A DNA stretch of 64,000 bases. Source: Actinoplanes sp. NBRC 103695. GTDB lineage: Bacteria; Actinomycetota; Actinomycetes; Mycobacteriales; Micromonosporaceae. The DNA is taken from the NCBI RefSeq assembly GCF_030269485.1, contig NZ_BSTL01000019.1, positions 1 to 64,000 on the forward strand. The letters are read 5' to 3'. Positions 41,893 through 49,820 of this stretch are shown piece by piece; positions within the stretch are counted from its first letter, which is position 1; every line of letters begins with the position of its first letter. Made by a program: the position numbers and the translations under genes. The notes beneath the pieces are model-generated. The model worked only from the letters and a program-made list of their open reading frames with translations. It was not told where the DNA came from and did no database searches.

Positions 41893-42082
41893 CCTCGACC
41901 TCCGTCGGGCTGATCAGGGACTGGAAGCCGGCAGCCTTCAGCTCGGTGCCGCTCGCCATCTCGCGCCGGATGCGCGCGATACTGCGGGCGAGGGCCGTGT
42001 CCCTGCTGCCGAGCACCTCACCGAGCGGCACCGTGCTGACATCGGGCAGATCTCCGCCGATGCTGGATGAGGTTTGGTCCAC
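41837..42082 (-). CDS. fxsA: FxSxx-COOH-type precursor peptide with a C-terminal extension
   Basis: An 81-residue precursor. GTG 42082 follows GGGAGG; the leader 'GDLPDVSTVPLGEVL' and 'TALARSIARI' match FxsA leaders. The core motif is 'AGFQSLI' (F53, S55, I57), where family members normally end. Here the reading frame stays open for 24 more residues ('SPTEVEDEPNGVSPAVRAQG' and onward) and runs through the fxsB ribosome-binding site and start. Either the stop codon has been lost, or a shortened product is made by proteolysis. FxsA's terminal carboxylate is the defining feature of the system, so this is unusual. Confidence 0.7.
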   Translation of the reverse strand: MDQTSSSIGGDLPDVSTVPLGEVLGSRDTALARSIARIRREMASGTELKAAGFQSLISPTEVEDEPNGVSPAVRAQGGEPL

Positions 42083-42269
42083 ACTCGCCTCCCGGCGGCC
42101 GCGCTGGGGATGCCTCACCGGCTGCCGTGGTCATGCGCGGCACCACTCATCCACGGACGTCAAAATCCTACTGCAAGTGACCACACCCTCCACGGAAAGC
42201 ATCACCGACGTGCGGCATAGCACTCGGCGGCCGGCCGGCTCATCGGCCGGCCGGCCGCCCGGGCGTCGG

Positions 42270-43436
42270 TCAGTCGCCCTTGACGTTGACGATCTGGCGG
42301 AGGGTGTGGCGGACCTCGACCAGGTCGTCCGCGTCCCGCATGACCACGTCGATCGGCTTGTAGGCCTGCGGGATCTCGTCGAGGAACGCGTCCGTGTCGC
42401 GGTACTCGATGCCCTTCATGGCCTCGCGGAGCTGCTCGCGGGTGAAGGTCTTACGGGCCTTCGAGCGCGAGTACGACCGGCCCGCCCCGTGCGGCGACGA
42501 GTTCAGCGACAGCGGGTTGCCCTTGCCGACGACCACGTAGGACGCGTCGCCCATCGAGCCGGGGATCAGACCCGCCACGCCCTTCGCCGCGTTGATCGCG
42601 CCCTTGCGGGACAGCCAGACCTCCTTGCCGAAATGCTTCTCCTTCTCCGTGTAGTTGTGGTGGCACTGCACCCGCTCGAGCTCGCGCACCGGCTCGCCCA
42701 TGAAGTCCGCCACGCAGTCCACGACGCGGTCCATCATCTCGTCGCGGTTGGCCAGCGCGAAGTTCTGCGCCCAGCGCAGCTGCCGGATGTACGCCCAGAA
42801 CTCGTCGGTGCCCTCCACCAGGTACGCGAGATCCGGGTCGGGCAGGCTGATCCACCAGCGGGTCATCGCCTCCCGCGCGACCTTGATGTGATGCTGGGCG
42901 ATCTTGTTGCCGACGCCGCGCGAACCCGAGTGCAGGAACAGCCAGACGGCGCCCTTCTCGTCCGCGGACACCTCGATGAAGTGGTTGCCCGAGCCGAGCG
43001 TGCCCAGCTGCAGCGTCCAGTTGCCCGCGTACCTCGCCGGGTCGAAGCCGGCCTTGTCCGCCTCGACGGCCAGCCGGTCGGTCCGCTCCCGCGCCGTCGC
43101 CGTCAGCGTGGTGTTGTAACTGCCCGCCGACAGCGGCACCTCCCGCTCGATGGCGTTACGCAGCGTAGCCAGGTCGGGCCTCAGGTCGTCGCGGTGGAAC
43201 TGCGTCCGGACCGCCGCCATGCCGCAGCCGATGTCCACGCCCACGGCCGCCGGGATGATCGCGCCCAGCGTGGGGATCACCGAGCCGACCGTCGCACCCT
43301 TGCCCAGGTGGGCGTCCGGCATCAGGGCGATGTGGGGGTGGATGAACGGCAGCCGGGAGGCCTTCTCCGCCTGCTCACGGGTCTGGTCCTCGAGGAGGCT
43401 CGCCCAGTTCATCAGTCGCTCGTTGATCTGCCGCAT
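42270..43436 (-). CDS. rtcB: RNA-splicing ligase
   Basis: A 388-residue RtcB: seals 2',3'-cyclic phosphate and 5'-OH RNA ends using GTP and Mn. 'HPHIALMPDAHLGKGATVGS', the metal-binding 'AVGVDIGCGMAAVRT', 'LGTLGSGNHFIEV', 'LFLHSGSRGVGNKIAQ', and the C-terminal 'NSSPHGAGRSYSR' with the guanylylated His are all present. Length is normal for the short bacterial form. Start ATG 43436. There is no archease nearby. It lies within 4 kb of three other RNA/DNA end-processing genes. Confidence 0.93.
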   Translation of the reverse strand: MRQINERLMNWASLLEDQTREQAEKASRLPFIHPHIALMPDAHLGKGATVGSVIPTLGAIIPAAVGVDIGCGMAAVRTQFHRDDLRPDLATLRNAIEREVPLSAGSYNTTLTATARERTDRLAVEADKAGFDPARYAGNWTLQLGTLGSGNHFIEVSADEKGAVWLFLHSGSRGVGNKIAQHHIKVAREAMTRWWISLPDPDLAYLVEGTDEFWAYIRQLRWAQNFALANRDEMMDRVVDCVADFMGEPVRELERVQCHHNYTEKEKHFGKEVWLSRKGAINAAKGVAGLIPGSMGDASYVVVGKGNPLSLNSSPHGAGRSYSRSKARKTFTREQLREAMKGIEYRDTDAFLDEIPQAYKPIDVVMRDADDLVEVRHTLRQIVNVKGD

Positions 43437-43614
43437 GGCGAACACGCTAGGCGCTGACAAATACGTTGCGCTGCCGATTAACCCGACCACCCGATCGGCT
43501 GAAGCCGTGCGCGGATATCAGAGGATTGTCGGGCATGGTCGGTTTCGCAAACCTGCGATCACTCCCTTCGCTGTGGCAGGTTTCGGCGCACCAGCCCAGC
43601 CACCGGAGGACAGC

Positions 43615-44085
43615 TTGTTCGGAACACGTCGCGCGAACCCGGCTCGCGCCGACCCCCTGCTGGCCGCGATCGCCACCGAGGTGGTCACCGCGGCCTACCC
43701 GGACGAACTGGACCTGTTGCCGGACGCGCTGGCGAAACCCGGAGCGAGCACGCGGCGGCTGCGAGCCCCGGTCGGGTTCGGCGTCGACCTCGCGGCGGCC
43801 ACGCCCGTGCTCGTCTCCGCGCTGTCGTTCGTGGCGGCCGCGGCCGCCACGAGCCTGGTCGAGGGGGCGATGTCGCGGCTGAGCACCGCGGCGTACGCGA
43901 AGGTGGTGAAGGTCTTCGGCCGGGCGGAGGCCACGGACGCCGCCGGCCCGGCCCCGGAGACCGTCTGGCAGGAGCTCACCGCGCTCTGGGCGGCGCTGCT
44001 GGTCGAGCGCGGCATGCGGCCCGAGGTGGCCGAGACGACGGCGGCACAGATCGTCGCCGCGATGCGCCGCAGGGATCAGCCCTAG
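43615..44085 (+). CDS. Hypothetical protein
   Basis: A 156-residue protein, unrecognised. A TTG start at 43615 has GGAGGA five bases upstream; the open frame extends further up but would overlap rtcB. Ala-rich, with one hydrophobic segment ('PVLVSALSFVAAAAATSL') and a C-terminal helix with alternating charges ('VERGMRPEVAETTAAQIVAA'). The same frame layout is seen in proteins next to two-partner membrane systems, but no family is certain. Confidence 0.5.
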   Translation: MFGTRRANPARADPLLAAIATEVVTAAYPDELDLLPDALAKPGASTRRLRAPVGFGVDLAAATPVLVSALSFVAAAAATSLVEGAMSRLSTAAYAKVVKVFGRAEATDAAGPAPETVWQELTALWAALLVERGMRPEVAETTAAQIVAAMRRRDQP

Positions 44086-44231
44086 CCCGGCGCGGCTCGA
44101 ACGCCGTCCTGGCCCCCGTCTACCTCTTCGCCGCGCTGATCGCTCTGTACCTGCCCGTCCGGCGCCGGCGGCTGGTCCGTTGTGGAGGTTCGGTGGTTTA
44201 GATCGGCGTCGACTCACTACGATGATCGTCG

Positions 44232-44639
44232 ATGGAAGATCTGAGGCAATTGCACACTGTCGACGCCGATGGCCGGATAGCGCCGATCTCTCTGCGCGTC
44301 GCGGGCAACCCCGGGGCCGCCGCGCTGCACGCGCGGTCGCTGGAGCGGGACTACGGCGCCTTCACCGGCGAGGACGTGGTGGCCTGCCTCTCCGGCCTGC
44401 GGCTGCGGCTGGAGGCGGACGGCCTGCTGCTCTGCTGCCAGGGCGCCCGGGTCAACGTCTGGCCGTCCGGTCAGCTGCGGCAGTTCGCCGACGGACGTCA
44501 GGGCTACGTGCTGACCAGGCGCGCTCCGGGCCAGGTCCACGAGATCGTCGACCTGCTCGACCCCGCGCCGGCCGCCCAGGTCGTCTCGGTCGAGGACCAG
44601 CGCCGCTTCGTCTACGAGTTCCACGCCCTCGGCCTCTGA
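44232..44639 (+). CDS. Hypothetical protein
   Basis: A 135-residue protein of unknown function with 'GLRLRLEADGLLLCCQGARV' and a C-terminal 'QRRFVYEFHALGL'. It shows an alternating strand pattern suggesting a small beta-rich fold. The ATG at 44232 follows a purine-poor leader. Directly 5' of the PolA-like nuclease gene by 33 bp, so possibly co-transcribed. Confidence 0.55.
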   Translation: MEDLRQLHTVDADGRIAPISLRVAGNPGAAALHARSLERDYGAFTGEDVVACLSGLRLRLEADGLLLCCQGARVNVWPSGQLRQFADGRQGYVLTRRAPGQVHEIVDLLDPAPAAQVVSVEDQRRFVYEFHALGL

Positions 44640-44672
44640 GGAGATGTCGGACCCAGGGCCTAAGCTGGCCGG

Positions 44673-45704
44673 GTGCCGTTCCCCTCTCCCCTGCTGCTCG
44701 TGCTGGACGGGAACAGCCTGTTGCACCGGGCCTACCACGCCTACGCGAGCGATCCGATCGAGGACGCCGAGGGGCGGCCGGTCTGGGCGTTGCGCGGGCT
44801 GGTCGGCTACGTCGCGCGGGCGGCCGCGCAGCTCCGCCCGGACGCGATCATCGTCGGCTTCGACTGCTCCGAGTCGTCGGCGCGCAAGCAGGACTGGGAC
44901 GGTTACAAGGCGCACCGCCCGGCGAAGGCGGCCACCCTCAGCGAGCAGATCGCCGCGGCGCCCGAACTGCTGACGGACGCGGGGGTGAGCACGGTCGTGC
45001 CGCCCGCCTACGAGGCGGACGACGTGCTGGCCAGTGGCGCCGCCGCGGCCCGGCGCGCGGGCTGGCGGTCGGTGCTCATGACCAGTGACCGCGATGCGTT
45101 CGCGCTGATCGACGAGACCACCGAGGTTCTTCGCGTACGCAACGGAGGTTTCGACGAGGCGGTGCTGGTCGACGCTCCGGGCCTGGTCGAGCTGTGCGGC
45201 GTGGAGGCGGGACAGTACCGCGACCTGGCGGCGTTGCGCGGCGACCCGTCGGACAACCTGCACGGGGTCCGGGGCTTCGGGGCGGCCACCGCGGCACGGC
45301 TGCTGAACGCCTTCGGCTCGGTGGACGCGGCGTGGGCCGCCGTGGACCGCGGTGACCTGCGAACGGTCTGCGACGTGGTCGGCGAGCCGCTCGCCACGCA
45401 GCTGTGCGCGCCGGAGGTCCGCGAGCGCCTCGACCGCAACCGCCGCCTGATGCGCATGCGGTCCGACCTGCCCCTGCCCGACCTGGACTCGGCCCGCCTC
45501 CCGCTGGACTACCTGACGATGCGCCGCGCCCTGCGTGCCCGTGGCATCAACCTGGGGCCGTCCCTGTGGGCCCTGGTCGGCGGCAACGTCCCGCCGCCGC
45601 GCGCGGCCGCCGACGACCCGGCCCCGGAGCTGCAGCCGTGGGTCTTCCGCCGCAGCATGTCCAGCCGCCGCGACCCCACGCCCGGCCAGCTCTCCCTCTT
45701 CTAG
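44673..45704 (+). CDS. 5'-3' exonuclease/flap endonuclease (PolA N-terminal type)
   Basis: A 343-residue stand-alone 5' nuclease related to the N-terminal domain of DNA polymerase I. Acidic-site motifs are 'LLVLDGNSLLHRAYHAY', 'PDAIIVGFDCSESSARKQDW', 'YEADDVLASGAAAARRAGWR' and 'LMTSDRDAFALI'; the helix-hairpin-helix is 'ALRGDPSDNLHGVRGFGAAT'. It removes flaps or RNA primers, using Mg. Starts with GTG 44673. Its neighbours are an RNA ligase and an HD-Pnk-like gene, so a role in nucleic-acid end repair rather than replication is possible. Confidence 0.85.
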   Translation: MPFPSPLLLVLDGNSLLHRAYHAYASDPIEDAEGRPVWALRGLVGYVARAAAQLRPDAIIVGFDCSESSARKQDWDGYKAHRPAKAATLSEQIAAAPELLTDAGVSTVVPPAYEADDVLASGAAAARRAGWRSVLMTSDRDAFALIDETTEVLRVRNGGFDEAVLVDAPGLVELCGVEAGQYRDLAALRGDPSDNLHGVRGFGAATAARLLNAFGSVDAAWAAVDRGDLRTVCDVVGEPLATQLCAPEVRERLDRNRRLMRMRSDLPLPDLDSARLPLDYLTMRRALRARGINLGPSLWALVGGNVPPPRAAADDPAPELQPWVFRRSMSSRRDPTPGQLSLF

Positions 45705-45862
45705 GTCGCGGTTCAAACCCGGGCAAGCTCGGGACCACGCCTCGCGCCCGGCCGGATTGTGAACCACGACCTGGGGCCGCCGGCGCCGTCCTCCCGGCTG
45801 GAGTTACGGTCCGAGACGCATATTGGGTGGTCCGCGCCGCCGCGCACCTGTACAAACGGCAC

Positions 45863-46634
<772 letters not shown>

Positions 46635-46645
<11 letters not shown>

Positions 46646-47762
46646 CTGGACGATCTTCGCGGAGCTGTGCCCGGCCGGGCCGCCCTGGACGGTGCCGTGG
46701 TCGCGGATCGAGGACACCTTCGACTGGATCCGGCGCCTGCGTGACGTACCGCAGGACGCGGTGCACCACGGGGAGGGCGACGTGGCCACGCACACCCGGA
46801 TGGCGGCCGAGGCGCTGGCCGGGCAGGCCGGCTGGCGGGAGCTGCCGCCGGCCGACCGGGTCCGGCTGTTCGCGGCGGTGCTGCTGCACGACGTGGCCAA
46901 GCCGGACTGCACGCGCACCGACCCCGACGGCCGGATCACCGCGCACGGCCACTCCCGCCGCGGCGACCTGGCCGTACGCCGGATCCTCTGGGACCTGGAC
47001 GCGCCCCGCACCTGGCGCGAGCACGTGGCCGCGCTGGTCCGGCACCACCAGGTCCCGTTCTGGGCGCTGGAACGGCCGGACCTGGAGCAGATCGTGCTGC
47101 GGGTGAGCCTGCTGGCCCGCAACCGCGACCTGGCGATGCTGGCCGACGCCGACATCACCGGCCGGATCTGCGGCGACCGGGACGAGGTGCTGGAGAACAT
47201 CGGCCTGTTCCGCGAGTACTGCGCCGACCTCGGCGTGCTCGACCGGCCCTGGCCGTTCGCGTCCGACCACGCCCGGTTCCAGTACTTCCGCACCCCCGGC
47301 CGTGACCCCCGCTACGCCGCCTACGACGACACCCGCCTCACCATGACCGTCCTGTCCGGGCTTCCCGGCGCGGGCAAGGACACCTGGGCGGCGGCCCACG
47401 CGGGCGACCGGCCGATCATCAGCCTGGACGCGATCCGGGCCCGCCTGGGCGTGAGGCCGACCGACGGTCAGCGGGCCGTCGCCGCGGCCGCGCACGAGGA
47501 GGCTCGCGGGCACCTGCGCGCCCGCCGCGACTTCATCTGGAACGCGACCAACATCTCGCGGCAGCACCGGGACCTGTGCATCGGGCTGGGCGCGGCGTAC
47601 CACGCCCGGGTGGAGATCGTGGCCCTGGAGGTCCCGCGCGATGTCGTCCGGCGCCAGAACGCGGACCGGCCGGCGCCGGTGCCGGGAGCGGTCGTCGACC
47701 GCCTGATCGGCAAGTGGGAGTCCCCCGACCTGACCGAGGCCCACCTGGTCACGGTCGTCTGA
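46635..47762 (+). CDS. HD-Pnk-type RNA/DNA end-healing enzyme
   Basis: A 375-residue two-domain enzyme. The N-terminal HD phosphohydrolase has 'HHGEGDVATHTRM', the HD pair in 'AVLLHDVAKPDCT' and further histidines in 'ITAHGHSRRGD' and 'VRHHQVPFW'. The C-terminal polynucleotide-kinase P-loop is 'GLPGAGKDTW' (residues 242-251, K248), followed by 'IISLDAIRARLG' and 'WNATNISRQHRD'. The order matches the described Runella HD-Pnk (2',3'-phosphoesterase plus 5'-OH kinase), which prepares broken ends for ligation. Overlaps the RNA ligase by 11 bp. Confidence 0.85.
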
Positions 47763-47771
47763 CCGGCCTTC

Positions 47772-48506
47772 TCACAACTGGGTGCCGCCCCCGTCCACGG
47801 CCAGCTCGGCGCCGGTGGTGTAGGTCGCCTCGAAAGCGAGGAAGACGGCCGCCCGCGCGACCTCCTCCGGATTGCCGACCCGCAGCATCGGGCTCTGGGC
47901 GGCGAAGCCCGCCAGCAGTTCGTCGGCCACCGCGGCAGGCAGGCTCTTGTGCAGGATGCCGGTGTCGATCGGGCCCGGGCTCACCGCGTTGACGCGTACG
48001 CCGCGCGGCAGCAGCTCGCGGGCCCAGGTCCGCGCCATCGACCGCAGGGCCGCCTTGCTCGCCGAGTAGACGCCGAGATCCGGCAGTCCCAGCTCGTTCG
48101 CCACCGAGGTGGTCAGGACCACGCCGCTGCCCTCGGCGAGCAGCGGGAGCAGCCGCTGCAGGGTGAAGTAGGGCCCCTTGGCGTTGGCCGCAAAGATGGC
48201 GTCGTACACCTCCTCGGTGGTCGCCTCGAACGACAGTGAGTCGGTGATGCCCGCGTTCAGGAACACCGCGTCCAACCGGCCGAACGTCTCCTCGATCTGC
48301 CCGGCCAGGGCGTCGACGTCGGCCTTCGAGGTGGCGTCGCTGCGTACCGCGACCAGGCCCTCCTTGCTCGCCGTCTCGAGCGCCGCCTCGTTGCGGCCGG
48401 TGACCATCACCCGGGCGCCCTCGGCCGCCAGCAGGCGGGCGATCGACAGGCCGATGCCGCTGCCGCCGCCGGTGACGAGGGCGCGCTTTCCGTCGTGATT
48501 TCCCAT
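47772..48506 (-). CDS. Short-chain dehydrogenase/reductase
   Basis: A 244-residue SDR with 'RALVTGGGSGIGLSIARLLA' (cofactor), 'FLNAGITD', catalytic Ser in 'LTTSVANELG', and Tyr/Lys in 'YSASKAAL'. The C terminus 'AELAVDGGGTQL' is the usual SDR end. Divergent from the LysR gene; LysR regulators commonly control an adjacent divergent oxidoreductase. Start ATG 48506. Substrate unknown. Confidence 0.9.
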   Translation of the reverse strand: MGNHDGKRALVTGGGSGIGLSIARLLAAEGARVMVTGRNEAALETASKEGLVAVRSDATSKADVDALAGQIEETFGRLDAVFLNAGITDSLSFEATTEEVYDAIFAANAKGPYFTLQRLLPLLAEGSGVVLTTSVANELGLPDLGVYSASKAALRSMARTWARELLPRGVRVNAVSPGPIDTGILHKSLPAAVADELLAGFAAQSPMLRVGNPEEVARAAVFLAFEATYTTGAELAVDGGGTQL

Positions 48507-48564
48507 GCCGCAATTCAAATCCCGGCCCGGCGGCCGCGTCCAAGACCTGCTCCGCAACCCGTCA

Positions 48565-48577
48565 TGCACCCGGTGCA
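48565..48577. promoter_or_regulatory. LysR-type T-N11-A operator dyad
   Basis: TGCACC-C-GGTGCA is a perfect interrupted palindrome whose ends are T and A eleven bases apart, the LysR-box rule. It lies between the divergent SDR and LysR genes, 19 bp before the LysR start codon. Confidence 0.6.
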
Positions 48578-48595
48578 AGTGGGTAGGCTCGAACC

Positions 48596-49483
48596 GTGCG
48601 CGTCTCCGGCTCGGACCTCGACCTACGGCTCGTCGGCTACTTCACGGTCGTCGCGGAGCACGCCAACTTCGGCCGTGCCGCCGCCGCGCTGCACGTCGCA
48701 CAGCCGTCCCTGAGCCGCCAGATCCAGCGCCTCGAGGACCACCTGGGCGTCCGCCTCTTCGACCGCACGCCCCAGGGCAGCCGGCTCACCGACGCCGGTC
48801 GCGCTTTCCTGCCGCGGGCTCAGGCGCTGCTCGAGGCCGCTCATCACGCCGAGCTCGCCGCCCGCGACGCCGCCGCCCCGCACGAGCTCACCATCGGCTA
48901 CGTCGAGGACCTGGTGATCACCCACGCCGTACGCCGGCTGCGGCACCGCCACCCCACGGCCCGCATCCGCACCCGCCACCTGGAGTGGAACGACGCCCGC
49001 GCCCTCACCGACCGCCGGGTGGACGCCCTGGTCGCCCGCGCCCCGCTGCCGTTCCCGGCCGAGCGCCTGCGCCTCACCGAGCTGTGGTCCGAGCCGCGGG
49101 TCCTGGTCGTCCCGGCCGACCACCGCCTGGCCGGCAAGGAGTCGGTGACCGTCGACGACCTCGGCGACGAGGTCTTCCCGCAGTGCCCGAGCGCGGTGCC
49201 GGAGTGGAGCGACTTCGCCCGCCTGGAACCCCGCCCGGACGGCGTTCCGGCCCGCAACGCGCCGGTCGACTACGAATCGTTCGAGGACAAGCTCGACCTG
49301 GTCGCCGAGGGCCGCACGGTGCTGATCCTGGCCGCGGGCGACCGCCGCCCCCAGCTGCGCCCCGGCCTGACCACGGTGCCCATCGAGGGCATCGACCCGG
49401 TTCAGATCATCCTGGCCACCCGGGCGGCCGACGCCAACCCGCTGATCGACGACTTCCGCACCGCCTTCCCGCCGCGACACTGA
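48596..49483 (+). CDS. LysR-family transcriptional regulator
   Basis: A 295-residue LTTR. The HTH is in 'LVGYFTVVAEHANFGRAAAA' and 'LHVAQPSLSRQIQRLEDHLG'; the effector-binding domain starts at about residue 95. Starts with GTG 48596. Likely regulates the divergent SDR gene through the dyad at 48565-48577; inducer unknown. Confidence 0.92.
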   Translation: MRVSGSDLDLRLVGYFTVVAEHANFGRAAAALHVAQPSLSRQIQRLEDHLGVRLFDRTPQGSRLTDAGRAFLPRAQALLEAAHHAELAARDAAAPHELTIGYVEDLVITHAVRRLRHRHPTARIRTRHLEWNDARALTDRRVDALVARAPLPFPAERLRLTELWSEPRVLVVPADHRLAGKESVTVDDLGDEVFPQCPSAVPEWSDFARLEPRPDGVPARNAPVDYESFEDKLDLVAEGRTVLILAAGDRRPQLRPGLTTVPIEGIDPVQIILATRAADANPLIDDFRTAFPPRH

Positions 49484-49487
49484 GTTC

Positions 49488-49760
49488 ATGGTGGCGCGGC
49501 CCGCGGTCGTTCTGCGGCCCTTCATCGGCGACCTCCTGGCCGTCGTGCAGCCGTGGTTCCACCATCCTGAGGTGTCGCGTCGGCTGGGTGGCCCGGACTG
49601 GCCGGCGCGGGCGCTCGACCTGCTGGGCGCCGGGATCGGAGAGGTGGCCGACGTCGTGGTGTTCGGGGCGGGCACCGAGCCGGACAACGTTGCGAGTGTG
49701 CGGTGTGCGACGGTCGCGGGCTTGATTCCCGACACCACTGTTCCCGACTGGGAAGAATGA
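49488..49760 (+). pseudogene. Internally deleted GNAT-type acetyltransferase
   Basis: The 90-codon frame begins like a full GNAT ('VLRPFIGDLLAVVQPWFHHP', 'RRLGGPDWPARALDLL') and ends like one ('GTEPDNVASVRCATVAGLIP'), but the acetyl-CoA-binding core, normally about 80-90 residues between them, is missing. The deletion keeps the frame. Catalysis is unlikely. It starts four bases after the LysR stop. Confidence 0.6.
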
Positions 49761-49820
49761 TTTCCCACTGCTCACGCCGACCATGAAAGCGCTCCTTCCC
49801 GGTGTGGACAGCAGGCTTCC

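Noticed and set aside
43541-43553. GGTTT-CGC-AAACC dyad upstream of the hypothetical gene
   Set aside because: Short and unsupported by a regulator or by gene context, so not listed as an operator.
44086-44231. Small membrane segment 'APVYLFAALIALYLPV' on the plus strand
   Set aside because: No start codon or ribosome-binding site; possibly a remnant, but too short to support.
45710-45790. TTCAAACCC motif as a tRNA 3' end
   Set aside because: No acceptor stem partner or anticodon arm upstream; it overlaps the nuclease 3' region.
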